A program made the position numbers and the translations under genes. Positions 28,198 to 39,318 of a stretch of 64,000 nucleotides of DNA are shown in pieces; within the stretch, counting starts at the first letter, position 1; every line of letters begins with the position of its first letter. The stretch is from Actinobacillus delphinicola (lineage in GTDB: Bacteria; Pseudomonadota; Gammaproteobacteria; Enterobacterales; Pasteurellaceae), in NCBI RefSeq assembly GCF_900638385.1, contig NZ_LR134510.1, positions 558,001 through 622,000 of the forward strand, read 5' to 3'. The notes beneath the pieces were generated by a model that saw only the letters and a list, made by a program, of their open reading frames with translations, was not told the DNA's origin and made no database searches.

Positions 28198-29349
28198 TTA
28201 TTTAATTGCCGATTCAATAATACCACCACCTAGGCAAACTTCACCTAGATAGAATACGGCAGATTGTCCCGGTGTCACCGCAATTTGCGGCTCATCAAAA
28301 TACACTTCAATGGTGTTATCATCAATCGGACGAATTTCACATGGAATATCCGCTTGGCGATAACGTGTTTTTACAGTGCAACGTAAATTCTCACGTAGCG
28401 GTCTTTCACTTACCCATTGTAATTGCTGAGCAACTAACCCACGTGAAAGTAGTGCAGAATTATCCAATCCCTGTGCAACCACAAGTACATTATTGACTAA
28501 ATCTTTCTCAACTACATACCACGCATTTTCACCTTTGCCTTTAATGCCACCAATCCCAAGACCACGACGTTGCCCAAGGGTATGGTACATTAAACCATCA
28601 TGACGACCAATTACTTCACCTTCAGTAGTCTTAATATCACCAGGTTGTGCTGGTAGGAAACGTGCTAAGAAATCTTTGAATTTACGTTCTCCAATAAAGC
28701 AGATCCCTGTAGAATCTTTCTTCTTCGCCGTTGCTAGACCAAGATCATCAGCAATCGCACGTACAATCGGCTTTTCAATTTCACCCACTGGGAATAGACT
28801 TTGTCCTACTTGCTTTTTATTTAAAGCATATAGGAAGTAACTTTGATCTTTATTGTTATCTAAGCCACGTAAAAGTAATGCCTCGCCATCTTTTTCGCCA
28901 CGACGCACATAGTGCCCGGTTGCAATAAAATCAGCGCCAAGATCTTCGGCTGCATATTCTAAAAAGGCTTTAAATTTAATTTCTTTATTACACAAAATAT
29001 CGGGATTTGGCGTACGACCCGCTTTATATTCAGCAAGAAAATGCTCGAATACATTATCCCAATACTCCGCTGCAAAATTAATTTTATGTAATTTTATCCC
29101 TAATTTATCACATACAGCTTGTGCATCAGCAAGGTCAGCTGCTGCAGTACAGTAATCAGTATCATCATCCTCTTCCCAGTTTTTCATGAAAAGACCTTCA
29201 ACTTGATAGCCTTGTTGTTGAAGAATGAAGGCGGATACGGAAGAGTCCACCCCGCCAGACATACCACAGATTACCTTAATTTTGCCATTTGCCAGCAATT
29301 CCTCTTCAGAAAGTGCTGGAAAATATTTATTATAAGTTAATGATTCCAT
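28198..29349 (-). CDS. mnmA: tRNA-specific 2-thiouridylase MnmA
   Basis: Forms 2-thiouridine at the wobble position of Lys, Glu and Gln tRNAs. The 383-aa protein has the PP-loop [25 protein letters not shown], the catalytic Cys in [12 protein letters not shown], and the second Cys in [13 protein letters not shown]. Downstream of nqrM on the same strand with a 20-nt gap, so likely in the same transcript group. This neighbourhood resembles Haemophilus (HI0174 beside the nqr genes). Confidence 0.97.
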   Translation of the reverse strand: MESLTYNKYFPALSEEELLANGKIKVICGMSGGVDSSVSAFILQQQGYQVEGLFMKNWEEDDDTDYCTAAADLADAQAVCDKLGIKLHKINFAAEYWDNVFEHFLAEYKAGRTPNPDILCNKEIKFKAFLEYAAEDLGADFIATGHYVRRGEKDGEALLLRGLDNNKDQSYFLYALNKKQVGQSLFPVGEIEKPIVRAIADDLGLATAKKKDSTGICFIGERKFKDFLARFLPAQPGDIKTTEGEVIGRHDGLMYHTLGQRRGLGIGGIKGKGENAWYVVEKDLVNNVLVVAQGLDNSALLSRGLVAQQLQWVSERPLRENLRCTVKTRYRQADIPCEIRPIDDNTIEVYFDEPQIAVTPGQSAVFYLGEVCLGGGIIESAIK

Positions 29350-29369
29350 TATTAATTTAATTAGTTCCT

Positions 29370-29615
29370 TTACTTAACTTCATAGAATTGATCGCCTTTT
29401 TTAAAACGATCAAGTTCTGTTTCGCTAATTTCACCTAATGCGACTTTTTCTTTTAGATTATCGCAAGGTTCCTCGCAATCGCATGCTTTTTTCATTCCAA
29501 GAGCGGTGATACCACCACAACTTCCCTTTAATACACGACGTTTAAAAATGAATCCAATGGCTAAGCCAACGATAACAAGAATGAAAATACAGAATGTTAG
29601 AATAAAGACTTCCAT
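29370..29615 (-). CDS. nqrM: Na+-NQR maturation protein NqrM
   Basis: Small membrane protein (81 aa) needed to assemble the iron centre of Na+-NQR. One N-terminal transmembrane helix is followed by a cysteine cluster ([14 protein letters not shown]) that matches the DUF539/NqrM family. ATG 29615 is used because GGAG from the end of apbE lies upstream and the gap to the apbE stop is 1 nt; an ATG 15 nt earlier is possible but overlaps. Confidence 0.92.
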   Translation of the reverse strand: MEVFILTFCIFILVIVGLAIGFIFKRRVLKGSCGGITALGMKKACDCEEPCDNLKEKVALGEISETELDRFKKGDQFYEVK

Positions 29616-29616
29616 T

Positions 29617-30699
29617 TTATTTTTCTCCATTAATCAAACGGGCAAATGCTGGTGAAGCTTGGGTTACAAATTTATCACCTTGTTTAATAATCAAATAAAT
29701 TGCAATGTTATTTTTCTCTGCGACTTCCATTGCTTTCTTTTCACCTAAAACAAAAAGACCAGTAGAAAGACCATCCGCAATCATTGTATTTTTCGCAACA
29801 ACCGTAATTGATGCTAAATGATGTTGCACAGGATATCCTGTTGTTGGATCAATCTCATGCGTAAAACGTTTACCATTTTGTTCAAAATAGTTACGGTAAT
29901 CGCCTGATGTTGCCATCCCCTTATCATATAATCCCACAACACGTTGAACAGCACGTTGCCCATTATACATTGGATCTTCAATACCAATTTCCCAAGGAAT
30001 GCCACGCTCATTAGTACCTTCGGCGTGAATTTCCCCTCCAATTTCTACCATATAGTTTTTAACGCCAAGAGAAGCAAGATATTCTGCTACTTTATCGACA
30101 CCAAAACCTTTTGCGATAGAAGATAAGTCCACATAAAGTTGTGGTACAGATTTTTCAAGGTAATATTGATCACCTTTCTTGAAAACTTTTAATTTATTAA
30201 TCCCAACAATTTTTAATGTATCAGCAATTTTTTCTGCACTTGGTTCTGTATCAGAACGTTTAGTTGGTCCAAAACTCCAAATATTGACTAAAGGTCCAAC
30301 GGTAATATCTAACGCACCATCAGTCACTTTATTAAGATGCATCGCTGTTTCAACAACGGTTGCAAAATCTTTAGAAATCGGAAAAGGTGTGTTTATCTCT
30401 TTAAATTGATTAAAACGACTAAGCTCAGAAGAAGGAATAAAAGTAGACATTTGCTGATTCACTTCTTTTAGTACTTCATCAATATTCTTTTGTACCTGTT
30501 GTGAATTCATTGTCAACTTATCATCAATATACTTAATATGATAAGTCGTGCCCATAGTACGTCCAGATAAACTCACCTCATCCTTCTGTCCTAATCGACT
30601 GAATAAAGAGTGAGCAAAAATAAATGCAAATCCAAAAACAAGTATGCCTAGGACTGCTACTTTTATAGTTCTTGCATGATGTGGTTTAATCAAACTCAT
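29617..30699 (-). CDS. apbE: FAD:protein FMN transferase (ApbE)
   Basis: Attaches FMN covalently to threonine in NqrB and NqrC. The 360-aa protein has the ApbE signature SGRTMGTTYHIKY, DLSSIAKGFGVDKVAEYL, ATSGDYRNYFE and the Mg2+-binding region near MIADGLST. Many relatives are lipoproteins, but no lipobox Cys is present here; instead an uncleaved-looking N-terminal helix (residues 12-33, VAVLGILVFGFAFIFA) would anchor it in the inner membrane. It follows nqrF and precedes nqrM, fitting its role in maturing the complex. Confidence 0.94.
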   Translation of the reverse strand: MSLIKPHHARTIKVAVLGILVFGFAFIFAHSLFSRLGQKDEVSLSGRTMGTTYHIKYIDDKLTMNSQQVQKNIDEVLKEVNQQMSTFIPSSELSRFNQFKEINTPFPISKDFATVVETAMHLNKVTDGALDITVGPLVNIWSFGPTKRSDTEPSAEKIADTLKIVGINKLKVFKKGDQYYLEKSVPQLYVDLSSIAKGFGVDKVAEYLASLGVKNYMVEIGGEIHAEGTNERGIPWEIGIEDPMYNGQRAVQRVVGLYDKGMATSGDYRNYFEQNGKRFTHEIDPTTGYPVQHHLASITVVAKNTMIADGLSTGLFVLGEKKAMEVAEKNNIAIYLIIKQGDKFVTQASPAFARLINGEK

Positions 30700-30706
30700 A
30701 AAATAA

Positions 30707-30732
30707 AACGCCTCAATTTTCGATAAATTTTA
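30707..30732 (+). repeat. Dispersed ACGCC repeat, single copy
   Basis: AACGCCTCAATTTTCG followed by ATAAATTTTAT, just upstream of apbE. Confidence 0.7.
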
Positions 30733-30762
30733 TTATATTTATCTAAGATTTAATAACGGTGA

Positions 30763-30789
30763 AGGCGGTCAGAACCAGTCTGACCGCCT
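30763..30789. terminator. Strong hairpin between nqrF and apbE
   Basis: Perfect 11-bp stem AGGCGGTCAGA / TCTGACCGCCT with a 5-nt loop. No T-run follows on the minus strand, so it may cap the nqrA-F message or reduce read-through into apbE rather than stop it fully. Confidence 0.6.
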
Positions 30790-30809
30790 GTTTATATCAA
30801 CGCAAGTTA

Positions 30810-32039
30810 TTAAGCGCCGAAATTATCTAATAAGATATTTTCATCTTCTACGCCGAGATCTTTCAGCATTTTAATAACAGATTGTGTCATGATTGGAGGT
30901 CCGCACATATAGAACTCACAATCTTCTGGTGCTTCATGATTTTTCAAGTAATTTTCATAAACTACATTATGGATGAAGCCTGTGTAACCATCCCAGTTAT
31001 CGCCTGGTTGTGGATCAGATAAAGCCACATGCCATTCGAAGTTAGGATTTTCTTCTTGTAATTTATTGAAATCATCTTCATAGAAAATTTCACGTTTAGA
31101 ACGCGCACCGTACCAGAAACTAATTTTACGTTTAGAATGTAAACGTTTTAATTGGTCAAAGATATGTGAACGCATTGGTGCCATACCAGCACCACCACCG
31201 ATGAATACCATTTCTGCATCGGTATCTTTCGCGAAGAATTCACCGAATGGACCAGAAATCACAACATCATCACCTTCTTTTAATGACCAAATGTATGATG
31301 ACATTTGACCCGGCGGAACATCAGGATTATTTGGTGGCGGAGTTGCAATACGCACGTTAAGCATGATGATACCTTTTTCATCTGGGTAAGATGCCATAGA
31401 GTATGCACGCATAATCGGCTCATCAACTTTAGAAACATAACGCCATAAATCTAATTTATCCCAGTCGTCACGATATTCTGGTGCAATATCAAAATCTTTA
31501 TAGTAAACAGTATGTGGTTCTGCTTCAATTTGGATATAACCACCAGCACGGAATGGAACTTCCTCACCAGCTGGGATTGCCAATTTAAGCTCTTTAATGA
31601 ACGTTGCTTTGTTATCATTAGAAATAACTTTACAATGCCATTTTTTCACACCAAAGACTTCTTCTGGTACTTCAATTTTTAAATCATTTTTTACGCTAAC
31701 TTGGCAAGATAGGCGATAGCCTTCACGTGCTGCTGCTTTTGAAATTTTGGTAAGTTCAGTTGGTAAAATATTACCACCACCTTCTTCTACACGTACAACA
31801 CATTGACCACATGTACCTTGACCACCACATGCTGATGGAACAAAGATACCTTTCCCTGCAAGAGCACCAAGTAATTTACCGCCTGCGGGTACTTTAATTG
31901 TTTTTTCAGGATCGTGATTGATTTCAACCGTTACATCACCAGTGCTAACTAATTTTGATTTTGCAAATAAAATCATAATCGCAAGCACTAGGATAATGAT
32001 CGTGAACATCGCGATACCTAAAATGATTGACATCTCCAT
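30810..32039 (-). CDS. nqrF: Na+-NQR subunit F (NADH dehydrogenase, FAD and 2Fe-2S)
   Basis: Entry point of electrons into Na+-NQR. An N-terminal transmembrane helix, a plant-type ferredoxin domain ([10 protein letters not shown] and a later LSCQV Cys) and a ferredoxin-reductase domain with RAYSMASYP (FAD) and [11 protein letters not shown] (NADH). 409 aa, ending LLDNFGA as in the family. AAGGAG precedes the start codon; a second ATG lies 6 nt further in. Last structural gene of the nqrABCDEF operon. Confidence 0.97.
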   Translation of the reverse strand: MEMSIILGIAMFTIIILVLAIMILFAKSKLVSTGDVTVEINHDPEKTIKVPAGGKLLGALAGKGIFVPSACGGQGTCGQCVVRVEEGGGNILPTELTKISKAAAREGYRLSCQVSVKNDLKIEVPEEVFGVKKWHCKVISNDNKATFIKELKLAIPAGEEVPFRAGGYIQIEAEPHTVYYKDFDIAPEYRDDWDKLDLWRYVSKVDEPIMRAYSMASYPDEKGIIMLNVRIATPPPNNPDVPPGQMSSYIWSLKEGDDVVISGPFGEFFAKDTDAEMVFIGGGAGMAPMRSHIFDQLKRLHSKRKISFWYGARSKREIFYEDDFNKLQEENPNFEWHVALSDPQPGDNWDGYTGFIHNVVYENYLKNHEAPEDCEFYMCGPPIMTQSVIKMLKDLGVEDENILLDNFGA

Positions 32040-32057
32040 TTAGTATCACTCCTTAAA

Positions 32058-32654
32058 TTATAATTTGATGCCTGAGAAAGACATAAATCCGATTGCCATC
32101 AAACCTGCAGAAATGAAGGTGATACCAAGACCGCGTAATCCAGCTGGAACATCGGAATATTTCATTTTTTCAGTAATCCCTGCAAGTGCTACGATTGCTA
32201 ACATCCAACCTAAACCTGCACCGAAACCGTACACAATAGATTCTGAGAAATTATAGTCACGTTGTACCATGAATGATACGCCACCAAAAATCGCACAGTT
32301 TACTGTAATTAACGGTAAGAAGATACCGAGTGCATCATAAAGTGCTGGGAAGTATTTATCTAAAATCATTTCTAGAATTTGTACTAACGCAGCAATCACA
32401 CCAATGAAAGTGATAAAGTTTAAGAATGTTAAATCGATCCCTTTAACTAATGCACCACTTTTTAAAATATAGGTGTAAACCAATTGGTTTGCAGGTACAG
32501 AAATACCTAAAACGATGGTTACAGCGATCCCTAAACCAATCGCAGTTGAGATTTTTTTGGAAACTGCCAAGAAGGTACACATTCCCAAAAAGAACGAAAG
32601 CGCCATGTTTTCGATGAAAACGGATTTCACGAAGAGGCTAAGATAATGTTCCAT
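32058..32654 (-). CDS. nqrE: Na+-NQR subunit E
   Basis: Polytopic inner-membrane subunit (198 aa, six predicted helices) paired with NqrD as an inverted-topology homologue. Conserved cysteines in NCAIFGG and in the FLGMC region help bind the membrane iron centre. Starts [23 protein letters not shown], typical. Lies 3 nt downstream of nqrD. Confidence 0.97.
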   Translation of the reverse strand: MEHYLSLFVKSVFIENMALSFFLGMCTFLAVSKKISTAIGLGIAVTIVLGISVPANQLVYTYILKSGALVKGIDLTFLNFITFIGVIAALVQILEMILDKYFPALYDALGIFLPLITVNCAIFGGVSFMVQRDYNFSESIVYGFGAGLGWMLAIVALAGITEKMKYSDVPAGLRGLGITFISAGLMAIGFMSFSGIKL

Positions 32655-32657
32655 AAA

Positions 32658-33281
32658 TTATTTCTCCACCTGTTCTGGTTTTAAGGTACGAAGACCCCAA
32701 ATGATAAAACCGATAATAAAGAATGCACTTGGCGCAAGTAGGAATAAACCGTTAGTTTGATACCAACCACCATTTTGAATAGTTTGGAATACGGTCATAC
32801 CAAAGAACTTACCAGAACCAAGAAGCTCACGGATAAATGCAACAGCCAAAAGCATTGCACCATATCCTAACCCATTACCAATACCATCAACAAAGCTTTC
32901 TACTGGACCAGATTTCATTGCAAATGCTTCCGCACGACCCATTACGATACAGTTAGTAATAATTAAACCAACGAATACTGAAAGCTGTTTTGATAAACCA
33001 TACGCATAAGCACGTAGTAATTGGTCAACCAAAATTACTAATGATGCAATAATTGTCATTTGAACAATAATACGGATACTGTTCGGGATATAGTTACGTA
33101 AGCAAGAAATAAAGAAACTTGAGAAAGCAGTAACTAAACTTACTGCAATCGCCATAACAAAAGCTGTCTCTAATTTTGTAGTAACCGCCAATGCAGAACA
33201 GATACCAAGGATCTGTAATGCAATCGGGTTATTATCAATAATTGGAGAAAATAATAATTTTTTGAGTGAAGTCTTAGCCAT
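32658..33281 (-). CDS. nqrD: Na+-NQR subunit D
   Basis: Polytopic subunit (207 aa), partner of NqrE, with [16 protein letters not shown] and [11 protein letters not shown] carrying the conserved cysteines. Its ATG overlaps the nqrC stop (TAATG), indicating translational coupling. Confidence 0.97.
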   Translation of the reverse strand: MAKTSLKKLLFSPIIDNNPIALQILGICSALAVTTKLETAFVMAIAVSLVTAFSSFFISCLRNYIPNSIRIIVQMTIIASLVILVDQLLRAYAYGLSKQLSVFVGLIITNCIVMGRAEAFAMKSGPVESFVDGIGNGLGYGAMLLAVAFIRELLGSGKFFGMTVFQTIQNGGWYQTNGLFLLAPSAFFIIGFIIWGLRTLKPEQVEK

Positions 33282-34072
33282 TATTTAAGTTCTCCTTTTC
33301 TGAAATGATTTAAGAAAGGACCAAAACCATTAGGACCGAACCAATAGCTGAAGGTACCTTGAACACCATTTGATGTTAATGTCGCACCAGTTAAACTATC
33401 GATACCATGTTCACGTCCATAAACAGGGTTATTTGCAGCACCTTTTCCTACAACAATTGCAGATTGACCTTGTGCATTAAATAATTCTTTACCAACAAAT
33501 TGTGCTTGCCATTTAGGGTTTTCAATTTCCCCACCAAGTCCTGGAGTTTCCCCTTCATCATAATAAGTAATGCCTTTTAATGTATCACCATTTGGTGCAA
33601 CAGATACGAATCCGTACATTACAGACCAAAGCCCATTACCATAGATTGGAAGTACCATTTGTTGAAGTTGACCATCTTCACCTTTAACAAGGTAAATTTG
33701 GGCTAACTTAGCACGAACACGAATACCCGCTTTGTCTAAGTCAGCTGGGATCGGTTGACTAGTTTTTGGATTTTTCGCCGCTGTAATTGCATCAAAACCC
33801 GCTGGGCATTGAGCATAAGTACCCGCATCTAAATCAACACAACGTGTTTCAATTTTCTTAGCAAAGATTTCACGTACTTCTTGACCCGAAGCATCTGCAG
33901 GTAACAAGTGTGCCACACGTAAGATACTTCTTTGTTTATCTAATTGTTTCTGTTCTTCTTGTTTCGGTTTTAATAAAGTTGCTGAACCCGCAACAATTAC
34001 GGAACAGATTAAACTTAATAGAATAACAACTGTAATTGTTCCGCCGAAACTATCTTTATTAAACTTAGCCAT
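33281..34072 (-). CDS. nqrC: Na+-NQR subunit C (covalent FMN)
   Basis: Single-helix subunit with a large periplasmic domain. SLTGATLTS holds the threonine flavinylated by ApbE. The longer open frame is shortened to ATG 34072 (263 aa, [11 protein letters not shown]), which overlaps the nqrB stop by 8 nt and has CGGAGAG upstream. Confidence 0.95.
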   Translation of the reverse strand: MAKFNKDSFGGTITVVILLSLICSVIVAGSATLLKPKQEEQKQLDKQRSILRVAHLLPADASGQEVREIFAKKIETRCVDLDAGTYAQCPAGFDAITAAKNPKTSQPIPADLDKAGIRVRAKLAQIYLVKGEDGQLQQMVLPIYGNGLWSVMYGFVSVAPNGDTLKGITYYDEGETPGLGGEIENPKWQAQFVGKELFNAQGQSAIVVGKGAANNPVYGREHGIDSLTGATLTSNGVQGTFSYWFGPNGFGPFLNHFRKGELK

Positions 34073-35303
34073 TGCGAACTCTCCGACGTTTAATATTGGC
34101 TTGAACCACCGCATAGTCAAATAACGGTGCAAATAAGTTAGCAAATAAGATCGCTAACATCATACCTTCAGGATATGCTGGGTTAACTACACGAATTAAT
34201 ACACACATAACGCCAATAAGTGCACCGTACCACCATTTACCTTTATTAGTAAATGAAGCAGATACTGGGTCAGTAGCCATGAAAATAGTACCTAATGCAA
34301 AACCACCTAATACTAAATGCCAGTACCAAGGCATTGCAAACATTGGATTTGTTGTAGAACCAATCCAGTTAAACATGCTTGAAGTTGCAATCATACCGAT
34401 AAGAACACCGGCAATAATACGCCATGAAGCAATACGTGCGAAAACGATAATACAACCGCCAATGATAAGTGCGAGTGTAGAAGTTTCACCGATTGATCCT
34501 GGAATATTACCTAAGAAGGCATCCATCCAGTGAATTGGTTGACCTGTTGATACATGTTTAAGTGCTGCTTGACCACCTTGTGCCCATTGAGAAAGCGCAG
34601 TCGCACCAGAATAACCATCTGCTGCTGTCCAAACTAAGTCACCAGAAATCTGACCTGGATATGCGAAGAATAAGAACGCACGACCCGCAAGTGCAGGGTT
34701 AATAAAGTTACGCCCTACCCCACCAAATACTTCTTTCGCTACAACAACACCAAATGTTGCCGCTAATGCTGCTTGCCAAAGTGGTAATGTTGGAGGCACG
34801 ATTAATGCAAGTAAGATAGAAGTTACAAAGAAACCTTCATTTACTTCGTGTTTACGTACCATTGCGAATAACACTTCCCAGAAACCACCAACAAGGAAAA
34901 TGGTGATATAAATAGGAAGAAAGAAAATAGCACCAAGTGCCATTTTCGCACCTACGCCTGCATCAGGAGATAAAATACCTAATGCATTTGCTAATGCAAA
35001 ATGCCAATCGTTAGCAACGTTTAATGCGATATTGTGAGCGAAGTCGCCCATATGTAATGCAGAAAATGATTGGAGACCAACATTATACATCCCGTAGAAC
35101 ATTGCTGGGAATAATGCAAGCCATACCAATACCATCATACGTTTGGAATCAATTGCGTCACGTACATGTGATGCACCTTTTGTTACCGTGCCTGGTGTAT
35201 ATAAAAAGGTTGCTGTTGCTTCATACAATGCATACCATTTTTCAAATTTACCACCCGGTAAAAAAGCAGGTTCCATTTTTTCTAAAAGATGTTTTAAACC
35301 CAT
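34065..35303 (-). CDS. nqrB: Na+-NQR subunit B (covalent FMN, Na+ translocation)
   Basis: Main membrane subunit (412 aa, about ten helices). [11 protein letters not shown] contains the FMN-bearing threonine. [20 protein letters not shown] and the [10 protein letters not shown] motifs are characteristic of the NqrB/RnfD family. It starts 3 nt after nqrA. Confidence 0.97.
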   Translation of the reverse strand: MGLKHLLEKMEPAFLPGGKFEKWYALYEATATFLYTPGTVTKGASHVRDAIDSKRMMVLVWLALFPAMFYGMYNVGLQSFSALHMGDFAHNIALNVANDWHFALANALGILSPDAGVGAKMALGAIFFLPIYITIFLVGGFWEVLFAMVRKHEVNEGFFVTSILLALIVPPTLPLWQAALAATFGVVVAKEVFGGVGRNFINPALAGRAFLFFAYPGQISGDLVWTAADGYSGATALSQWAQGGQAALKHVSTGQPIHWMDAFLGNIPGSIGETSTLALIIGGCIIVFARIASWRIIAGVLIGMIATSSMFNWIGSTTNPMFAMPWYWHLVLGGFALGTIFMATDPVSASFTNKGKWWYGALIGVMCVLIRVVNPAYPEGMMLAILFANLFAPLFDYAVVQANIKRRRVRNG

Positions 35304-35306
35304 TTT

Positions 35307-36647
35307 TTAGCCATCCTTCTCTATTTGTTCTAATGCTTGACGTAGAAGTGGAGCATATTCAATTTTACCTGGACAAACGTAGGTACATAATGCTAAATCT
35401 TCTTCTTCTAATTCCAAGCAACCTAATGCTTGTGCGCTATCTGTATCGCCAGATGCGAGATCACGTAATAAAAGTGTTGGAAGGATATCTAATGGCATTA
35501 CACGTTCATAAAGACCAATTGGTACCATTGCACGGTATGCGCCATGTAAAGAGGTTGTCATGTTAAATAATTTTTTACGGAAATGACCAAGCACAGTGCG
35601 AGTTACAGAATATTCATCAGCACCAGGCATGATCCAACCTAAAAATTCTTTATTATGATCTTCTTCAATTACAGATACTTGTAATGCATAACGACCTAAA
35701 TAATTATGAGGACCTTCAGCTTTTGTTCCGCTTAATACAGAACCTGAGATAACACGATTAGTCCCTGCTTTTAATTCACCATTAGTCAATTGAGAAAGAT
35801 TCGCACCTACAAAAGTACGTACTAGACGAGGTTTATTAACTTGTGGACCACCTAACGCAATAACACGTTGAGATGATAGTTCCCCGGTAGTGAATAATTT
35901 ACCAATTGCAATAACATCTTGGTAATTGATATACCAAACAGTTTTATTTGTACCAACTGGATCAATAAAATGAATATGAGTACCTGATAAACCCGCAGGA
36001 TGTGGTCCTTTAAATTCATGTACATCTAACCATTTTGCACTTACTGCTGGGATATTTGCACCAGCAGCTTTACATAAATGTAATTTATCTGTTTCAAGCT
36101 GACCAAGTACTTTTAATCCATTTACAAATGCATCTTTTTCTTCATTGATGATTACTGTCGGATCTGCTGCTAACGGATTAGTGTCCATCGCATTAACAAA
36201 AATAGAATGCGGAATTGCATCAATAGCAGGTACTTTACCGAATGGACGCGTTCTTAAAGTAGTCCATAAACCAGACTCCTGAAGATTCTTACGTACATCG
36301 TTATCAGTTAAGGATTCCAGCTCATTTTCTGCATATTTTGCAAAAGTAACCTGTTCATCCCCTTTCATTTCAATAACAACCGACTGTAAAACGCGTTTTT
36401 CACCACGGTGAATCGCAGTAACTTTACCACTTACAGGTGCAGTGAAAAGCACACCAGGATTCTTTTTATCTTCAAATAGAACCTGACCTTTTTTCACTTC
36501 ATCGCCTTCACGAACTTTCATCGAAGGACGCATACCTATATATTCTTCACCAAGCAAAGCAACTTCGCTAACAGCATTGCCGTTATGGATTACTTGTTCT
36601 GGCTTCCCTGCAATAGGAAGATCCAAGCCTTTTTTAATCGTAATCAT
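35307..36647 (-). CDS. nqrA: Na+-NQR subunit A
   Basis: Peripheral, quinone-associated subunit (446 aa) and first gene of the nqr operon. Begins [18 protein letters not shown], the standard NqrA start, and has [22 protein letters not shown]. No strong Shine-Dalgarno is seen upstream. It is preceded by a leader with nested hairpins and an FNR-type palindrome (see separate entries). Confidence 0.96.
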   Translation of the reverse strand: MITIKKGLDLPIAGKPEQVIHNGNAVSEVALLGEEYIGMRPSMKVREGDEVKKGQVLFEDKKNPGVLFTAPVSGKVTAIHRGEKRVLQSVVIEMKGDEQVTFAKYAENELESLTDNDVRKNLQESGLWTTLRTRPFGKVPAIDAIPHSIFVNAMDTNPLAADPTVIINEEKDAFVNGLKVLGQLETDKLHLCKAAGANIPAVSAKWLDVHEFKGPHPAGLSGTHIHFIDPVGTNKTVWYINYQDVIAIGKLFTTGELSSQRVIALGGPQVNKPRLVRTFVGANLSQLTNGELKAGTNRVISGSVLSGTKAEGPHNYLGRYALQVSVIEEDHNKEFLGWIMPGADEYSVTRTVLGHFRKKLFNMTTSLHGAYRAMVPIGLYERVMPLDILPTLLLRDLASGDTDSAQALGCLELEEEDLALCTYVCPGKIEYAPLLRQALEQIEKDG

Positions 36648-36673
36648 ATTGTTTGCACTACTTTTCGTTAGTT

Positions 36674-36748
36674 AAAAAAAACAGCTACGATAAATATCGT
36701 AACCTCGTCTTGAGCTACAGCTTAAGCCAAAAAATCATCCGCTTAAGC
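36674..36748 (-). promoter_or_regulatory. Candidate attenuator/riboswitch-like leader of nqrA
   Basis: On the minus strand GCTTAAGC occurs twice (36748-36741 and 36727-36720) and can pair with itself, while the second copy can alternatively pair with GCTCAAG (36715-36709). Downstream TACGAT-ATTT-ATCGTA (36701-36686) is followed after 4 nt by eight T (36681-36674), a weak terminator-like element about 30 nt before the nqrA ATG. Mutually exclusive pairing is suggestive only. Confidence 0.35.
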
Positions 36749-36827
36749 AAAACATAATTAAATAATACTCAAATTCTTTTTCGTTAAATTTTCTCTTTGG
36801 AAAATTCAAAATTAACCGAATTAATTT

Positions 36828-36841
36828 TTGATAAAAATCAA
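36828..36841. promoter_or_regulatory. FNR-type palindrome upstream of nqr operon
   Basis: TTGATAAAAATCAA matches the FNR consensus TTGAT-N4-ATCAA exactly. It lies about 190 bp upstream of nqrA. A good -10 at the class II distance is not evident, so the target promoter is uncertain. Confidence 0.5.
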
Positions 36842-36972
36842 GATGCACATTTTAACCAAATAAATGCATTTTTTCTACTTAGATTGAACTTTTTTAGCAA
36901 AAGAGAAAGCAAATTTATCCTAAGACGATTTTAAAATTCGTTATTTCCTATCAAAAATCTTAAAAATGCTTA

Positions 36973-37002
36973 ACACGCCCCACTTTATTGAAAAAATTAT
37001 TG
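36973..37002 (+). repeat. Dispersed ACGCC repeat, degenerate copy
   Basis: ACACGCCCCACTTTATTG followed by AAAAAATTATTG; the first nine bases and the A-rich tail fit the other copies, the centre has drifted. Confidence 0.4.
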
Positions 37003-37332
37003 TATTTTGCAATTTTTTTTGTATTTTTTATGCGCGTAATTTATACTTTTTTCCAATTAAATTGATATAGATCTAAGTAAATCGAATTTATCGACACAAA
37101 ATGTGACGGAATTAACAGAATAGAGCATTATAGGTTTTTTCTTATTTTTGAACACTTACCACTCTTTATAGGTATGTTTTGTAGTCAAAACAAATAAGAT
37201 GTCGTACTGCATCTATTGTATTTTTCTGACCCATTTTAACAAAGAGAACTTTCCGTTTTATAAAGGCTTGAAATTGATCTAACAACAAGTGGTAAATCTA
37301 CAATAAATAATAAAATAATTAAGGAGGAACCA

Positions 37333-38607
37333 ATGAATCCAAATTGGGCTGCTTATGAGGGTATTATAAAGTTAATGGTTAAACCTGCTTTAGGTTGCAC
37401 TGAGCCTATTGCTGCCGCATATGCTGCAGCGACTGCTCGAAAAATGCTATCAAATTCTCCCACTGAAATTAATGTTTATGTTTCTGATAACCTTTATAAA
37501 AACGCAATGGGTGTTTTCGTTCCTGGTACTGGTAAAATGGGGCTTGCCATTGCAGCGGGTGTTGGCGCTTTAGGGGGCAATGCAGAAAAAGGGCTGGAAG
37601 TATTAGCTGATATTGATGAGGATACTGTACAAAAAGCTCAGACTTTGATTGGGAATAATAAAATCCATGTGATGCGTAAAGATATTGATGATTTTATTTA
37701 TTGCCTTATCGAAATGACGGATGGAAAAGATCATGCTTCTGTAGAGCTAAAGGGTGGACATACCCAGATTATTTGTAAAAAATTAAATAATCGTATTATT
37801 TTCCAACAAGATAAAGGAAAAGTAAGCTCAACTGGATCAATTTGTACGGGAATAGATATTTCTTTTAAAAAGCTTTATGACTACGCCACTCATGCCAATT
37901 TTGAAGACATTAAATTTATTTTAGATGCCTGTAAACTGAATCACGCATTAGCGCTTGAAGGACTCACTAAAGATTATGGTCTTTGTATCGGTAAAACTAT
38001 TGAACAAGGCATAAAATCAGGTGTACTAAGCCAAGATTTCGCCAATCAAATTATTATGTACACGGCTAGTGCTTCTGATGCTAGGATGGGAGGTGCCACA
38101 TTACCTGCAATGAGTAACTTTGGTAGTGGAAATCAAGGTATTACAGCGACGATCCCTGTTTATTTAACCGCAAAACATTATGATAACTCACAAGAACAAC
38201 TTGCTAGAGCATTAATCATAAGCCACTTAGGGGCAATTTATATAAAATCCTTTTACCCTCCCCTCTCTGCATTTTGTGGCAATACAGTTACTGGAGCAGC
38301 GACGGCTGCGGCTATGGTTTACCTCGCAAACGGATCTTATGAGCAAAGCTGTTTTGCAGCACAAAATGTATTGAGCGATTGTGCGGGAATGGTTTGTGAT
38401 GGTGCAAAATCAACTTGTGCAATGAAAGTCAAAACAGCTACAAACGCTGCAATCAATGGATTTTTAATGGCACTACAACATAAAGAAGCACATAATCAAG
38501 GGATCGTTGGTGATATACTAGAACAAACTATTCAAAATATTGGAAAACTTGTTACCTACGGTATGGCTGAAACAGATCATACTATTATTGAAATAATGTC
38601 AGAGTAA
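37333..38607 (+). CDS. cyuA: L-cysteine desulfidase, CyuA/YhaM family
   Basis: Member of the UPF0597/YhaM family, related to L-serine dehydratase alpha chains. E. coli CyuA degrades cysteine to pyruvate, H2S and ammonia. The 424-aa protein has [17 protein letters not shown] at the N-terminus with a cluster-type Cys, and further conserved cysteines in [28 protein letters not shown], consistent with a [4Fe-4S] enzyme. A very strong AAGGAGGAACC precedes the ATG. It is followed by a YheO-type regulator and, convergently, a CyuP-like transporter. Confidence 0.87.
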   Translation: MNPNWAAYEGIIKLMVKPALGCTEPIAAAYAAATARKMLSNSPTEINVYVSDNLYKNAMGVFVPGTGKMGLAIAAGVGALGGNAEKGLEVLADIDEDTVQKAQTLIGNNKIHVMRKDIDDFIYCLIEMTDGKDHASVELKGGHTQIICKKLNNRIIFQQDKGKVSSTGSICTGIDISFKKLYDYATHANFEDIKFILDACKLNHALALEGLTKDYGLCIGKTIEQGIKSGVLSQDFANQIIMYTASASDARMGGATLPAMSNFGSGNQGITATIPVYLTAKHYDNSQEQLARALIISHLGAIYIKSFYPPLSAFCGNTVTGAATAAAMVYLANGSYEQSCFAAQNVLSDCAGMVCDGAKSTCAMKVKTATNAAINGFLMALQHKEAHNQGIVGDILEQTIQNIGKLVTYGMAETDHTIIEIMSE

Positions 38608-38657
38608 TAAAAGAAACAAATTACTCTGATGTAAATTAGTACATTTATTATAAACTT

Positions 38658-39296
38658 ATGAAAATATTAACCCCCCAAGATGAGGCGATTCTTGCTGCTT
38701 TTGATAATGTGGTTACTGCGATCGCCAATACCTTTGGCGATCATACAGAAGTAGTATTACACAGCCTAGATCTGCGTAACCCCTCTATCATAAAAATTGT
38801 TAATGGTCATATCACTGGACGTGATGTAGGCGCTCCAATTACAAATTTTGTCTTAAATAAACTTGCGGCAAAAGAAGATTTATCAGTCCCCTATTTTAAT
38901 AAGTCGCCTAAAGGTAGAAATCTACGCTCAACAACTACGATTATTCGGAATCCTCAAGGTGAGGCTATTGGTACACTCTGTGTAAATGTAGATTTAGATG
39001 CACCTTTTCAAGAAGTCATCCGTCCTTTTGTTTTACCTGCGCTCTCCAACAGCGAAGAAACAAAAAGTATTGAGATCTTTACAAATAGCTCAGAGGAAAT
39101 GTTAAAAACAACCATCGAAAATGCCTATCAAGAAATTACGTTAGATAAAACAATTAGTGCTGGCAAAAAAGCAAGGACCCTTGTACATCGTTTAGATTGT
39201 CTTGGTGTATTCAATTTTAAAAATAGTCAACAATTAGTTGCAGAAGTGACAGGAATTTCGATCCATACAATTTATCGTCATTTGAGAGAACGATAA
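38658..39296 (+). CDS. YheO-family PAS/HTH transcriptional regulator
   Basis: 212-aa regulator with an N-terminal YheO PAS-like domain (VVLHSLDLRNPSIIKIVNGHITGRD; TTTIIRNPQGEAIGTLCVNVD) and a C-terminal helix-turn-helix (AEVTGISIHTIYRHLRER). It lies 50 nt after cyuA on the same strand and faces the transporter gene, so it probably controls this cysteine locus. In E. coli the cyuPA genes are instead controlled by CyuR, an Lrp-type protein. No Shine-Dalgarno is obvious before ATG 38658. Confidence 0.83.
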   Translation: MKILTPQDEAILAAFDNVVTAIANTFGDHTEVVLHSLDLRNPSIIKIVNGHITGRDVGAPITNFVLNKLAAKEDLSVPYFNKSPKGRNLRSTTTIIRNPQGEAIGTLCVNVDLDAPFQEVIRPFVLPALSNSEETKSIEIFTNSSEEMLKTTIENAYQEITLDKTISAGKKARTLVHRLDCLGVFNFKNSQQLVAEVTGISIHTIYRHLRER

Positions 39297-39318
39297 TGCC
39301 TGCCACGACATGAAATAC

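Larger units (their letters stand above)
36648..37332. other. Long divergent intergenic region nqrA / cyuA
   Basis: 685 bp, very AT-rich, no gene. From the nqrA side it holds a possible leader with hairpins (36674-36748), a perfect FNR-type palindrome (36828-36841), a degenerate dispersed repeat (36973-37002), an imperfect FNR-type box TTGATatagATCTA (37062-37075) and a weak CRP-like half site near 37102-37117. Confidence 0.7.

Noticed and set aside
35024-35566. 180-codon plus-strand ORF antisense to nqrA/nqrB
   Set aside because: Shadow of two well-supported genes; low-complexity composition, no ribosome site, no domain.
37102-37117. CRP-like site TGTGA-N6-TAACA upstream of cyuA
   Set aside because: Only one half is good and no promoter lies at a suitable distance; kept as a remark in the intergenic entry only.
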